Source: Agrocybe praecox
Lineage: Eukaryota > Basidiomycota > Agaricomycetes > Agaricales > Agrocybaceae
DNA: 64,000 nt
NCBI GenBank assembly: GCA_964017145.1
Contig: OZ024840.1
Coordinates: forward strand, 4,650,001 to 4,714,000
Reading direction: 5' to 3'
The notes under the pieces were generated by a model. That model saw only the letters and a list, made by a program, of their open reading frames with translations. It ran no database searches and had not been told where the DNA came from. Position numbers and translations under genes: made by a program. Below are positions 12,207 to 24,134 of this stretch, one piece after another; the first letter of the stretch is position 1; each line of letters starts with the position of its first letter.

Positions 12207-12374
12207 TATTTTCAACATATACGGTGAAAATATACGTAATATATATTTCACTGTATATGGCGAACATATGCGTCTCGGGCATGCTTTATATGGCAAGCCT
12301 GAGGCATATATGTTCAACATATATGCAATGAAATATATATTTCGTATATTTTCACCGATATGTTGGGTATATAG
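12207..12374. repeat. Long imperfect inverted repeat (hairpin/MITE-like)
   Basis: Left arm 12207-12276 and right arm 12301-12374 are imperfect reverse complements over about 70 bp. Landmarks: TTCAACATATACGGTGAAAA in the left arm and TTTTCACCGATATGTTG in the right, with TATATATTTCA blocks between. The spacer is about 24 bp. The whole could fold into one hairpin, as foldback or MITE-type elements do. No target duplication was identified. Confidence 0.65.
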
Positions 12375-12406
12375 AGATCAAAGGCAGCAGTGTGAATATC
12401 TCCAGA

Positions 12407-12500
12407 CGCGTTATTGACGCGTTGTTTATTGCCGAAGCTTGATGCCGAGAGATCCGAGCACAGCCACGTGAACCGAAAATGGACGCGTCATCCATTATGT
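12407..12500 (+). repeat. Diverged repeat, partner at 14132-14219
   Basis: Related to 14132-14219 in the same orientation: GCGTTRTTGACGCG then TGTTT, then scattered matches (GCCGA, CCGRGCA, GCCAC) and a shared end near CGTCATC-AT. It looks like two diverged copies of one roughly 90-bp unit. No open frame is conserved. Confidence 0.5.
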
Positions 12501-12748
12501 TTATTTTCATCTCGTTTATAACGCACGGTATATTACACCACAGCGTCCTCATTCCCGCTTCCTACTTCAATTTCTTCCAGATAACAGGGAAAAAAGATGA
12601 TAATGAATGAACCTCATAAATAAAACTATTGATGTCAGCCAGTATACGCTAAAGTATTCGCTCATAGCAGCCTTGGTGGCCGTAGTGCTAGTAGGGGCGG
12701 CGGTGCTGGTAGACTACAAGCCTCAGCCTGGTAGGCTAAACGTAATAT

Positions 12749-13082
12749 TTAAAGAGGAGGTAAAAGATTAGTTAACCTCATAAAAGGGTATATGAAAGGC
12801 TGAATGATACATGCAGTAATCTTGACTGAACTCGAGACCGGCGATGCTAAAGCCGGCAGACTGGCACTCAGCAGTGCAAGTTTCGATAGGGGGTCCAGCA
12901 GCAATAAGAAAACATTCAAGTAGTGGAATGTACGTACCATTGAATATGTACGAAAGGTGGTATTGTTCCCTTATCTCTACGGCTGTGTGCACCGTGTAAT
13001 GCAACGATGAATTTTTCAATTCGACCCAATCTGTCAAGATAGCCATGCCTATACCAGTGTGGACTGCCACATTGGCGAACAC
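12749..13082 (-). pseudogene. WSC-domain-like remnant
   Basis: One minus frame contains ETCTAECQSAGFSIAGLEF followed by QDYC, which resembles the cysteine pattern of a WSC carbohydrate-binding domain (C-x3-C then G-x-EF/EY). The usual CYCG continuation is missing and there is no signal peptide or full domain. The preceding text (MFANVAVHTGIGMAILTDW) is unrecognised. Most likely a decayed fragment of a WSC-containing secreted protein. Chance resemblance is possible. Confidence 0.35.
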
Positions 13083-14940
13083 CCATGGCCCCTGATACTA
13101 GATGCCGGGATTATTGTCATTCACAAACATCGATGTATTGATAGGTGGAGCGCATGGAGACATAGCATTGAGTTGTGCACATAGTTAGGGCTACTCCCGA
13201 GTAATAGAATAAGGCTTTATAGCTATGGATACGATATGAAGATCTGGAATCATATCAATCTCTATAAATAGCAATCTCTTCATGATCGTTGTGTCTCTGA
13301 TACAGAAATTTTGAATCGAGGCATCTTGTACAACAGATAGATATCTTAGAAGTTCTTTAGGTTTGTATCAAATTCAGTAGCCAATACATTCGTATGTACA
13401 GCAGCTCATACCATATTTAATGTCTCTGTACCTGAGAAAGAACAGCATTGGCTCTGGATGCAGATTTGGTATTCTCCACAGCATAAATAATTATTACCGG
13501 ATTACAAGTAAAGAACGAAAACGATATGTCAGCCTGTCGATCACGTATCAGGCTATAATTTGCACGACAGATATCATCTTTCTCCTCTCGAGTCCTGAGA
13601 AATAACATACTCGTATCAGCAATCATGGTACTAGGTATATCCTCGCTATATACTTATTCTATGTAATTCGAATCATAGGAAGTCCTGAAGGCTACACCAG
13701 GTATTCATGCAGCTACTAATTCCCTTTTTATGACTTGTTTACGCTAGTTAAAAAGTCTAGCGGAATGCAAATTGAAGGCGATCGGTATTCTGATATCGAA
13801 CTTGTGGTAACATGAGTGGAGATGATATATGTTGTACCCATGTAACCATCAAGGCAGTACGTCCAACCAGAGTTCCTTATTGTGTGGGGAGAAAGTTAAA
13901 TTATCTGTCCGATCGCATACCGGTCGTCACCGGAATATGATGGACAAATTGCTCATGGGATTGTGCCGTCTCGGTACACTTGATGACTTTGAGAAATCTT
14001 GATTATGACAAAAGACTTCGTTACGCTGGAAACGGAAGATCTGCACGATATGGTGGAGGAGGAAGAAGCGATGATGATTCCGTAAGTCCGGGTAGCTAAA
14101 CATAAACATACGCGTCCTGCAGCGTTTCGGATGCGTTGTTGACGCGATGTTTGGTCCAAGAGCACCGCGCCGACGTTCCGGGCATCGCCACAGACACAAA
14201 ATTTGTCACGTCATCAATGTTACACTAGATGCAGGGTTACGTGTTTTTGCTCAAAATATGTAACAAAAAGGCAAAAAACACGACAGCGCACTCTTACATA
14301 ATTTGGCGCAAAACATGTATTATCTATGCAAGCGGAGTTTCAAAAATGTGACACTAAATTATGCAAGAAAATGGCGCAGAAATTACGCAAATTTTACTTG
14401 ACAATTAAAAATTATGCAGCAAGTGAATGATTTTTGACAATTTTCTCAGCCAAAATAAGACAGAAAATATGCAAGGAATATGCAAAAACACCACATAAAG
14501 AACATCCAAGTACCACGTTGGCAAAATAATTATAACATTTTCTGACTCGAAACAGATTAAAATTATGCAAAGAATGTCTAGTCGGTTGATGCTACATACT
14601 TTTGGCAAAAATATGTAATCAACATGTGCTATTAATTCACGGTAATGGCATTGCATGTTCGTTGCATAATTATTATGACTTTTCTTACGTATAATCGCTT
14701 TGATCATCTTGAAATTATGTGTCTTAGACATTGGTTTACTGTTACGACATTGATATCTTATCTTATCTCAAACATTTATAGCGTGGTCTCCCTTGGGTCT
14801 CCCTACATATTATCTATTTTCGTCACTCGTTTGATCCCATGTTGGATCCAAGAAAATCCAAGGTTCCAACATCCCCCGAAATTATATTGTAGGCGGGTGA
14901 AATCTCCAAGTTTAAGAATCCTATGCGACTCGGCACGATT
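13083..14940. other. AT-rich region without supported genes
   Basis: Short unsupported open frames only. The part from about 14220 to 14640 is rich in AAAATATG and GCAAAA-type words and reads like degenerate repeat DNA. The two small repeat partners (14026-14081 and 14132-14219) lie next to each other here, so 14.0-14.2 kb may be the fuller copy of one element. Confidence 0.45.
14026..14219 (+). repeat. Composite repeat: partners at 5.3 kb and 12.4 kb
   Basis: The first part (14026-14081) matches minus-strand 5267-5322. The second part (14132-14219) matches 12407-12500. Their adjacency suggests that this is a longer copy of one dispersed element from which the two others derive as fragments. 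No transposase frame is present. Confidence 0.45.
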
Positions 14941-15560
14941 TTGATGCCCTTCATGGTCGGAGATTCACGAAGAGGAAACAAAAGAAAGTTCTGGTAAATT
15001 GAGAATGGACTAGCGTGGGGATTTTGACAATCGGAAATGGAAGGAAAATCGGTTCATTAAGATTTGGAATCGGACCTCAAACTTCTGGACTAAGAATGAG
15101 CTAGCGTGGGGATTTTAACAATCTGACAAAAAGTCGGATGCGACAGAGAATCGGTTTGTTAAGATTTGGGAAATGAAAGATAATTCGGTTCGCTTAAATT
15201 TTCGTGAATTGAGAATCAGACCTCTGATTTCCAGATTCAGAATGGACTCACGTGCGGATTTTGACAATCGGAAAATCAGTTTATTAAGATTTGGAAAATA
15301 AAAGATAACTCGGTTCGCTTAGATTTTCGTGAAGTGAAAATCGGACCTCTAATTTCCAAATTCAGAATGAACTTGAGTGGGGATTTTAACAATTGGAAAT
15401 GAAAGGAACATAAAAGATAACTCAATTCGCCCAAATTTTCGTGAAGTGAGAATCAGTCCTTTATTTTCCGAATCTGAGATTCAGAACGGACTCACGTGCG
15501 GATTTTTTATAATTTGACAGAAAGTTGGACGCAGAGATTTAGGAAACCAAAGGTAACTCG
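14941..15560 (+). repeat. Degenerate tandem repeat array (about 5 units)
   Basis: A unit of roughly 110-150 bp recurs with variation. Each copy has a GTGGGGATTTTGACAATCGG-like block, a TTAAGATTTGG block, an AACTCGGTTCGCTTAGATTT block with TTCGTGAA, and a GAATCGGACCTCTRATTTCC block ending near TTCAGAATGGACTC. Units are incomplete and shuffled. No open frame is maintained. Satellite-like or a nested remnant. Confidence 0.7.
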
Positions 15561-15689
15561 GTGATCAGTGCCGCTCAGCGCTCTGCACGGATGGTCGGCA
15601 CTGTCAACTGTATTGGTACTATACAAGATTAAGATATTCGGCAGGGCCATATTTTATCATATATTCAATCCTACTCACCGCAATTTAGA

Positions 15690-16050
15690 TGTCAGCACTC
15701 AAAATTCGGAACAGAATTTTTTTAATTTCAAGCGCCAGAATTTAAAACACGGCAGATAATTTGAATTCCGACACATTGCCAAACGACCAAATTTAAAATG
15801 CCTCAGAGAATTTAAGTTCCGATAGCCTTTTAAATTCCTGGCCACAGAATTTAAAATCCGACAAACTTTTTTTAACGTTCCGAGCCGCAGTGATTTTTGA
15901 ATTTGAAATCCGATTCAAATTCCGCAGCTTCGAATTTGAATTACACGTTGGAACCTAAATCTGTGGCTCGGAATCTAAATTCAATGGCTCAGAATTTGAA
16001 TTCTGATCAACAGAATTCAAAGTTTCCTGGCAATTACTACCTCAAATTTC
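15690..16050 (+). repeat. AATTTGAATTC-rich dispersed repeat, copy 1
   Basis: Dense GAATTTAAA and AATTTGAATTC words. The part at about 15920-16035 matches 31665-31765: both have GTTGGARCCTAAATCTGTGG, CTCGGAAT, a GATC-AGAATTCAAAG block and TTTCCTG. A dispersed non-coding repeat present twice in this window. Confidence 0.65.
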
Positions 16051-16149
16051 CGAAATTTACTTGACGTTTTATCTAGCCGCGCGCGCTGCGTAAGAGCCGA
16101 GTTCTTTGCTCTCTGCTTTAACTTTCATTTGATTCTGCTCTTGAAGGCC

Positions 16150-17326
16150 TACCCATGAAGGAAAAGCAAGCCTGAAACGGGCAATAGGCGATATAACCCC
16201 CACTGACGATTCCCTCCCAACAACCAAGAAATCGAAAACAGAAAATGGTCAAGTCGCGACCGCCACAGCAGCAAAAGAAGAGGGTGGAGAACGGACCAAA
16301 GTAGAGAAACGCAAAAAGAAAAAGGCTTCAAAGAATGAGAGCAAAGCTGAAGTATGTATTTCTTCGACCTTTTCTATTTTTCTCCTGTTTTGATTTGCAG
16401 CCGGCGCCTCAGAGTTCGCATTCCGGAGCCAGGAAAGCTGCTGGAACCATATTTGATCATTGTACATCATGTCGCTAATCTCAACTTTCCATTTCCGTAC
16501 CCAGACATCCTCAAATCGACGGTTTTATGTATTCGAACCATGAAATTGTTAAGAGCCATGCTATTGCGATTGATGTGAGCGGGAGGATTACAGGTTCAGT
16601 TGGGGTGTAATTGTTGACTTGTTCATGATTTGATTCTGCATCTCGTCGCAGATGCACCACCGCCGAATTGTCTTCGGATTGATGTGCGTGTGCGAGGAAT
16701 CCTAGGCGTGGTCTGAAAAGCTGACTTGATTGTACAGAATGCGAACCAAATTCAAAAGGTCGTCGTTCTGCTCGTGCCAGGACTGACTACAGAATTGCTA
16801 TCACTACCGCCATTACCTACATCAGCGACCTCGAACCTGAATCTGCCTATATCGATACCCCTGCTCCCGTTACCAGCGTTTTCAGATACCACGGAAACAA
16901 TGGCTCCCAGTATACCCTTTATCGCGAGCACGTTTAGCCATGGTTGTCCAGCACGCGCCGGGAGACTAGACGAGAATGCACAGCGTGCCCAGCAGCTTCT
17001 TTACGGGACCAGTGAGCGGGGGGGAGAAGAAGAGGAAACTTACGCAGAGAGTGCAATGTACGTCTTATCACACGCCTTGTACGTCATGGGCTGATGTTGT
17101 ATTATATAGCAGAAACCAACAAATCTGATCCATCAAAGTACCTCCTCTCGCTCGAGCAGACGATTGAGAATAACTATAAGGTATGGCTACCCCTCCAATG
17201 TGTAATTTGTTCTAACGTATCATAGATGGTCTAGAATAACAGATGAGCAACTAGGACCAGTTACGACTCTGGGCCAAGTCCAAGCACACATTATTCGCCT
17301 CCTTTTACATCCCGCTACCAACCCAT
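16150..17326 (+). pseudogene. REX1-type RNA exonuclease, N-terminal part (broken)
   Basis: Spliced pieces on + read as a Lys-rich N-terminus (KRKKKKASKNESKAE up to about 16349), then PYPDILKSTVLCI with a frameshift, VVVLLVPGLTTELLSLPPLP (16760-16810), IPFIASTFSHGCP, and DPSKYLLSLEQTIENN (about 17123-17180). These follow the order of the N-terminal half of basidiomycete REX1-like 3'-5' exonucleases. After a short intron-like stretch comes PVTTLGQVQAHIIRLL (17257-17304), which in the family stands just before the GHSLESD motif. The segment with the first catalytic DEDD motif (CEM region) is missing. No in-frame ATG is visible after the upstream TGA. From about 17327 the text becomes GRC3. Non-functional. 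Family assignment is from memory of conserved wording. Confidence 0.6.
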
Positions 17327-18755
17327 TTATGCGGAACTACACTCAAAGCATCAGGAACCTCGTATCCACTGTATGCCCCGCACTCAGCGCCTCTTCCCGT
17401 TATACGTGTCGGACCTAGGTCAGAATCAAGAGCGATTAACCTACCACTGCGTCTCCAACAATTCCTTCAATTTCAAGCTATTGTCGTCCTTCAAGAATTA
17501 AACACGAATGTTCACGGTCTTGGTCGTGTATGTCGATCATTTGAAGGCGTTTTTGAACCGTCAAGGTGGCAAAGAAGTAGTATAGAATCTCCTTTCGGAA
17601 TCTCAGGTTTTTATTTGGTTTGCATGGTTAACATTCGGTATCATTTTAATTCTTATCAATTTTCTAGGTCCGCCGACTGTCAAAAGAATGCCATGTATTC
17701 AACCTTCCCTCATCCTGGGCCAACCCTCTCAATCGTGCGGCTATTCCTAGAGACAGTGTTCTTGGTGGAGCATACCTAGTCAAAGGTGCCAAGAACAGCA
17801 GCAAAAGCACGTTTGCACGGACTTTGATGAAGATGGTCCAAAGGGTTAGGCGCAGATTTGACACAAAAGATTGAAAGTATGTTGGAACCTACCGACATCT
17901 TCGACATACGCACCAGTGAGGAAAGATTGGCCCGTCTCTGTGCCACCTATTGCTATCAGTGGCCAACAGAGTGGTTATGGCGCGTACCACGATTACTCGT
18001 CCATGGAGGCAACTACCGCCCTTGTGCATGTTCTGGATCTCGTACCTTCATCATCAGCTGCGGGATACACACCGTCAGATCACCGAGCGATATCGATCAT
18101 GTCGTATTTCCACGCTCCGTATCCTTTTGATGCAACTCCAGACGCATGGAACGAAATCAACGTGCAATCATGGGATGTTTCAGGGCCTTCATGTGCTATT
18201 CCGCCTTACCAGGTCGATTGCGGTACCGCTTTTGACAAGATCGTTCTTACAGGTGCAGGAAACGAGGACGTTGTGGAAGAAGAGATTGCCCAAGTCCTTA
18301 ATGGTGCAATCGTAGGCTTTGTTGCCTGCGAGCCTGGAACTGTGGACATCGAAGGGTCTGAAACCAGAACATCTGGAATCCCGTACAATCGGACCTCTAG
18401 CCCTCCATCTCCTGCATCATCCAACTGTGTCAGTATTGGCCTTATTCGGGGTGTATCATCATTCACAACGGAAAACGGACCATCGTCACCAAAAAAAAAT
18501 ATTCATATCCTCACTCCCCTGCCTCACTCATTCTTGGAAAACTCTCGCATGCTCGTCAAGGGCGAAATGGAACTTCCTGTCTGGGGCATGTTTGATTTCA
18601 GGAACTTTGAAGACAAAGAGGCTGATGTTGGTGATGTCGCTGATGTTGATCGTGATAATGTACCTTTCTTGCAATGGGGCAAGGCTCAGGAAGGTGTTCA
18701 CGGTGCCGACAAGAGGAGAATCAGGAGGAACTTGATGAGAAGAGGACAGATGTAA
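17327..18755 (+). pseudogene. GRC3: GRC3-type polynucleotide 5'-kinase, C-terminal part
   Basis: Begins at LCGTTLKASG (17327) and runs through APLPVI, VVLQELNTNVHGLGRV, FEGVFEPSRWQR, an intron, and the P-loop region VKGAKNSSKSTFART (about 17782-17826). GRC3/NOL9 kinases act in ITS2 pre-rRNA processing. The Walker A glycine before KST is serine here. Directly after FARTLM the text jumps out of frame to GWSKGLGADLTQKI, so the middle with Walker B is deleted. A second frameshift follows IFDI. The C-terminus is long and conserved (LPVWGMFDF, VPFLQWGKA, RRNLMRRGQM) to the stop at 18755. The kinase cannot be functional as it stands. Its N-terminal part lies downstream at 20259. Confidence 0.75.
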
Positions 18756-18824
18756 TATAAATTTATGATTATACAAAGTTATATAGTAGTTTCATGATCC
18801 TGTATTTGACGGTTAGTTAACGTT

Positions 18825-19806
18825 AGTATTCTTCCAGCCCCTTTCTCCTTGATTCTCTCCATTTCAACCATTTTTTCCAGTATTTTGGTGTCCATGGATC
18901 CAGCGCCTTACTTAAGTCTTCTGGATCATGCATCTTCCTTAGCTCTAAGAAGTGTTTGAGTGTCGCCTAATATACGAGTTCAAAAAGTTTCTGGGCACCT
19001 TGTTATAGGCGCCAGCCATGTCGGTTGTTGGAACCCTTCGAGCCTTGGCTAGAGTCAAGCATGTTGGGACATGAAGCCGATCTGGAACGGTTAGAGGTTG
19101 TGGACTTTGGGGTCGGTAAATTCGATGCTCGCTTCAGTTGACTGGATATTGTCGGCAAGGAAAAATGCCTCGTCCTAGTGGTCAGATGGTCAGCCGGTTC
19201 CAGATGAGTTTGATCGTAGTTTTGGCAAGCCGAAAATCGAGGGGTAAGTTCGTCTCTGAGGGGGCTTGAGTGTCGGATGATTCTTCCATGAGGTGATGAT
19301 TCGGAATGATGATGGAATGGGTCTTCGGTAAACGTAGTGAGTATTTATTGAAGCATGGTCTCCGACAAACTTCCGTCACACCCGTACTCATGTCGCCGCA
19401 CGATACCCAGTCCATCAAAGGTAAGGTTTTCATTTTCTGAAGACATAGCATAAATCCCGAGGCCAAACCAACGAGCGGTGTGGGACCGTTGAGATATAAA
19501 GGCTCTATAGCACAAAAGAGAGTCGTAGGATTCATCATCTTCCACGCTATCGCTAACAAGCGAAAGATTGAAAGAGCTGCTTGACCTAGGGGACAGAGGC
19601 TCCATAGTAGTCATCGTTACGGTTCTATCCGCCGTGTCGTTAGTCGTTTTTTCAGAGACTGAAAGCGCGGATGACGTTTTGTTAAAAAGCATTCCAGGAG
19701 CACTTTTTGTTTGCCACGTACGAGCCTCCGATGTGGAATTAAAAATACGCGAACAAAAAAATAGTTGGGCGAGGGATGTGATGAACGAATTCACAACTTC
19801 GAGCAT
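18825..19806 (-). CDS. Unrecognised, possibly decayed gene between the GRC3 halves
   Basis: Minus strand. A 153-aa frame (19345-19806) with a Ser/Thr-rich part and SLVSDSVEDDESYDS overlaps a second frame (19182-19559) that could continue it after a shift. A separate last exon at 18825-18966 reads LKHFLELRKMHDPEDLSKAL followed by DPWTPKYWKKWLKW to a stop, preceded by a proper TATATTAG acceptor. These may be one gene in poor condition. No family is recognised. It separates the GRC3 C-part from the GRC3 N-part. Confidence 0.35.
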
Positions 19807-20258
19807 ATAATGGTGTGTAGTCTGTGGCTTATAGAGACAGTGTTTTGGTAGTGTGTGCTGAGATTGTGGGTAACCTTGAGTTTTTCTGGAAAAAATAACA
19901 TCAAGCGATATTTAACAAAAAAACGTAGTGGCTGATCTGGAATACCAGACTTCGTCAGGGAATTGGTTAACCACTTGACAGATATTATAATTCGTCCTGC
20001 TCCGCCTCCCATTGGTACACCCAACATAAAAAATTATCATATTTGGGTCAGTCTAGATGCCTGTATGACATGTTGAGAGGAAGACTTGTTCATTCAATGA
20101 CACTGCGAGTTGATCAGGAATTATTAATTAGCGCTCGTCGACACGTCGTGGTTTAAATTCAAACTCCGCTTGAAAGGTCTTGCAGTTGATATACAATCTC
20201 CGATGGTTTTTTTAACGTCCTAACTCTGGATACGACTTGAAACATACGTATATCCCAT

Positions 20259-20923
20259 ATGTTAAGCGCCGTAGCAGCTTCTCAGGCTGCTGCTACACAG
20301 GAGACACCAATTCCGTCTAGTTCCAGCTCTGGTCCAAGATCTTTGTCGTCCCAAACGGGAGCATCGTTACCGAAATCAAAACGCAAGTTATCAACACAAC
20401 AACCGCGTCCGGAAGTCAAGAAGGCAAAGAGTAGCAAAGCTTCTCAGAAACAGAAACCAAAGCGCGTGGCCGATGACTTTCAAACCCAAGCAGATATCAT
20501 CGTTGTAGATTCCGAAGAGTATGATGGATCAGATTCGGCTATGAGTGGTTTGGAAGATTGTAACCCGTTGGACCTTCTGGAAAAATCGACAAACCCTACG
20601 GTGAAGAGAGCGTGGTCCCCAAGCCAACCAATAGTTGATTCATCAGACGAAGACTCGATTCAAGACGACGCTGAGATTTCTGGGCCGTTCGATATCTCGT
20701 CGATTCTACCCAACCCGCAAATTTCAAGGAATGGAGTCGACGACGACCGGATACTGTCAACTTTCAAACCGGAGATGGATCACAGCGTACTAATCCTATC
20801 TCGGGAAGAGTGTTCAGCTTTAGGCTTGCAGGATGGCGTGACAGTGGTTGGGCTAAGTTCTGAAGATACGCTGTGTCTATTGGGAACATGTAGCCTATCG
20901 ATCCGCACGGCTCTATCGGCATT
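20259..20923 (+). pseudogene. GRC3: GRC3-type kinase, N-terminal part
   Basis: Starts MLSAVAASQAAATQ (ATG 20259), then a Ser/Lys-rich region (SKRKLSTQQPRPEVKKAKSS), DIIVVDSEEY, KRAWSPSQPI, VDSSDEDS and STFKPEMDHSVLILSREEC, ending LCLLGTCSLSI and, after a 1-nt shift, GSIGIS at about 20921. This is the usual N-terminal third of basidiomycete GRC3. The next GRC3 residues would be the CGTTL that opens the fragment at 17327. Instead the text becomes REX1 from about 20935. The N- and C-parts are therefore separated and in reversed order on the same strand. The start and N-terminal frame are clean, so a short chimeric protein could be made. Confidence 0.72.
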
Positions 20924-21310
20924 TCTACGACTGATGCTGTGTCACCGCCGACTCTGATCTTTCTTGGGCACTCACTGGAATCCGATCCTAGAGCTCTCAA
21001 GATTTGCCTTCCGCTATGCATCGATACGGCACTCACATATCATCATCCTAGAGGACGCCCTCTGAAACCTGGTTTGGCGTGGCTCACCAAGAAATGGTGT
21101 GGTCGTGATATTCAAACGCGAGGAGAAGGTGGTAATGACCCCAAAGAATATGCTAGAGCGTGCTTGGATTTGTTAAAGAAGAAGATGGAGAACGGACCTA
21201 GCTTCGGAGAGTTCAAAATCGACCACGAGTCGATATTTGAAAGAATGGCAAGGTCAAAGAGGAAGATGGGCCCGAATGGTGTGAAAAGTGCGGTCGTGGA
21301 CCACGGAAAC
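20924..21310 (+). pseudogene. REX1-type RNA exonuclease, C-terminal part
   Basis: Reads SPPTLIFLGHSLESDPRALK, then CIDTALTYHHPRGRPLKPGL, WLTKKWCGRDIQTRGEGG and a tail ending AVVDHGN (21310). This is the second half of a DEDDh exonuclease of the REX1 group and continues exactly where the N-part stops at about 17304 (HIIRLL). The third exonuclease motif normally reads HDPEED; here it is NDPKEY, so the catalytic His and Asp are both replaced. The frame starting at 20939 runs through this part and straight on into an aspartate carbamoyltransferase motif. Non-functional as an exonuclease. Confidence 0.72.
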
Positions 21311-22000
<690 letters not shown>

Positions 22001-22651
22001 TCAATGATATGTCTTTCATTTGCTCGCTTGTTGATCTAAGCGACGAGTCTGTTAATAGCTAGATGGTGAGCGACTGACCCGTTCGAGAAGGACCAACCGT
22101 TAATTTACACATAGACACATTTCGTTCACTTGTAATCGTGACAGACACGCTAGATTGTATGGCTCGGATATGTCATAGAATAGGACAGGAATTCTAGATG
22201 AACTTGGTCAGAGTACGCGCACATTTTTGAGTTGGTTTATTGCTAGCGCCTATTTTAGTTGTGAAACTTTTCCCTCAATAAAATGATGTTTTTTTAGCAA
22301 CTTATGAATGATGAATGTGTGTACGTTATGTGTGCTTCGGTAATATAACGACTAGAGGGCCTAGGGTACCATTCCTCCCGACCCAATTTTCGAGGTTCGA
22401 AAGTTGCTTATTCAATTCAGTGTTCTACCAACAATAGGTGGATCGTGATCCATTGTCTGGTTGCCGTACACCGCATATTTGATCCACTTTTGCGTGAATG
22501 CGATGCGCGTTCGTCTTAGCGTGGAGTTCGTTCAACGCTCAGATAAGAAAAATCGGAATATTTACACGTAGGTACCAAAAAAAAAGATTTACAATATGGA
22601 TGCAAAGTACAATACACACGCAAAAAAACAACAAAAAAAGAAGCCGACCGA
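22001..22651. other. Intergenic, no supported gene
   Basis: Short unsupported open frames. A GAGGTTCGAAAG word near 22391 resembles a tRNA B box but cannot form a T arm. Nothing else seen. Confidence 0.45.
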
Positions 22652-23106
22652 TTAGATATCTAAATCTTCGCAGTCATCTTCCAAATCCTCCAAATGATCG
22701 TCCAATCTCGACTTTCTCCACCTCGTTTGTTTTTTACTCGCCGATTCGTGTCGACAAATGGCACCAGTTTTGTCGTCGTAAATGTGGATTCCGCCGATGT
22801 AATTTCCGTTCGAAAGAAAGAGTCGAGCCGTAAGGTGGCTAGGAAGCTGGAGTTTTCCCTTCCTTTGTGCCGAAGAGTGAAATCCAGAACTGCCGGAGAT
22901 ATATTCAGGATCGATTGAGTCGAGGCAGACGACCGAACTCGCCAAATTACTATCGTCCCACCGTCAACCAAACCCTCTACCACCAGACTGCGTGCGATCT
23001 CCACCATCGAAATTCGGAGAGAGGCGCGCACATATTCCATGTGCTGTGCTCTTGTGCTCGCATCTGCTGACAGCGTGCGCTTCAAAACGCGAATGCGTAC
23101 AATCAT
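22652..23106 (-). CDS. Hypothetical protein or remnant with acidic C-terminus
   Basis: Two overlapping minus frames. One (from 23106) starts MIVRIRVLKRTLSADAS and includes EYVRASLRISMVEIARSLVV. The other (22652-22945) includes FLSNGNYIGGIHIYDDKTG and ends in an acidic tail (DDHLEDLEDDCEDLDI). A single shift would join them, so this is either a gene with an unresolved intron or a frameshifted remnant. No family is recognised. Confidence 0.35.
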
Positions 23107-24134
23107 CGTGACGTTTGTCGGCGGCGCGAAAGGCGGCTAATCGAGTCTTCTGTAACGCTTGATATGCAATGGGGTAGCCGTTGTTGGCCTTGGGTGATAC
23201 AGGAGGGAATAGATGGTGTAGTGTGCCCTGTGATGCCTTTTGATGCCTCAGATGCCCTTTCCTACAAATAATTGGAAATATAAATGACTTACAGAGGGTT
23301 TAGAGCGCCTATGGGTGATGGAAATAGGAAGGATGGTGCAGGCCAACACTGGTGGCTTCATTTGGAGGGCGAGAAAGTTGAAAGCTTAATTGACATTGAT
23401 TACATCGTCATTACATGATATTTATTCTCTGGAACTGGAAAAATCCTCAGACTCTCTATGGATTTCTCTCTTCTGGAGTTTTCTATTCCTTGTGATTCAT
23501 ATCTGCTTCAATGAATAATAAGGATAGTTGGGGAATGTACCAGGGCACCACGTATAGAAGCGTCATGGACCAACTTGGTTACGCAAGCACAATATAATGT
23601 GGAGTAAAAGACTTTCCTCAGGTATCGTGATTGTAGAAGAAGCAACGTTGGGAGTTGGATAAATGATGCAAAGTAGGAACGCGTGTCTTAATATAGAATA
23701 TTAGCGGGACGCGTCTCATATATATTTAGCACGCGACTCTTTCACGTGTTACACGTCACATGTTCACATATGTATGAGATCGTGTATTTATAGTATATTC
23801 ATAGTATTATTAATAGCAAACCTCGATCTTGCCTCGATCATCTCTCACCCACCGAAAAGAAAACCTGACGCCAACCAAACTCCACCCTGACTCCTTGCTA
23901 AGTCATCTATGAAAACGAGTATGGGGAAATTATCTACGCAACACCCTTGTTCGGGTACCTTTATTTACTCGGCATGGGATCTAAATACTTAGCGAGCTGA
24001 TAATTTAAGCAGATGCGCCGCGAGATATTACCGCCCTTCGATATTTCGTGCTGTTAAGATCCACCAGCAGTCGACTTATTTTCTCTGTGGAGGAATCTCT
24101 GAACCTCTGGTGCGTTGACTGGGCTACAATGATC
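23107..24134. other. Intergenic, no supported gene
   Basis: AT-rich, with no open frame of interest. Short CACGT, ACACGTGT and CATATATG words near 23700-23790. Nothing identified. Confidence 0.45.

Noticed and set aside
22385..22410. tRNA B-box-like word GAGGTTCGAAAG
   Set aside because: No T stem or acceptor arm can be formed around it.
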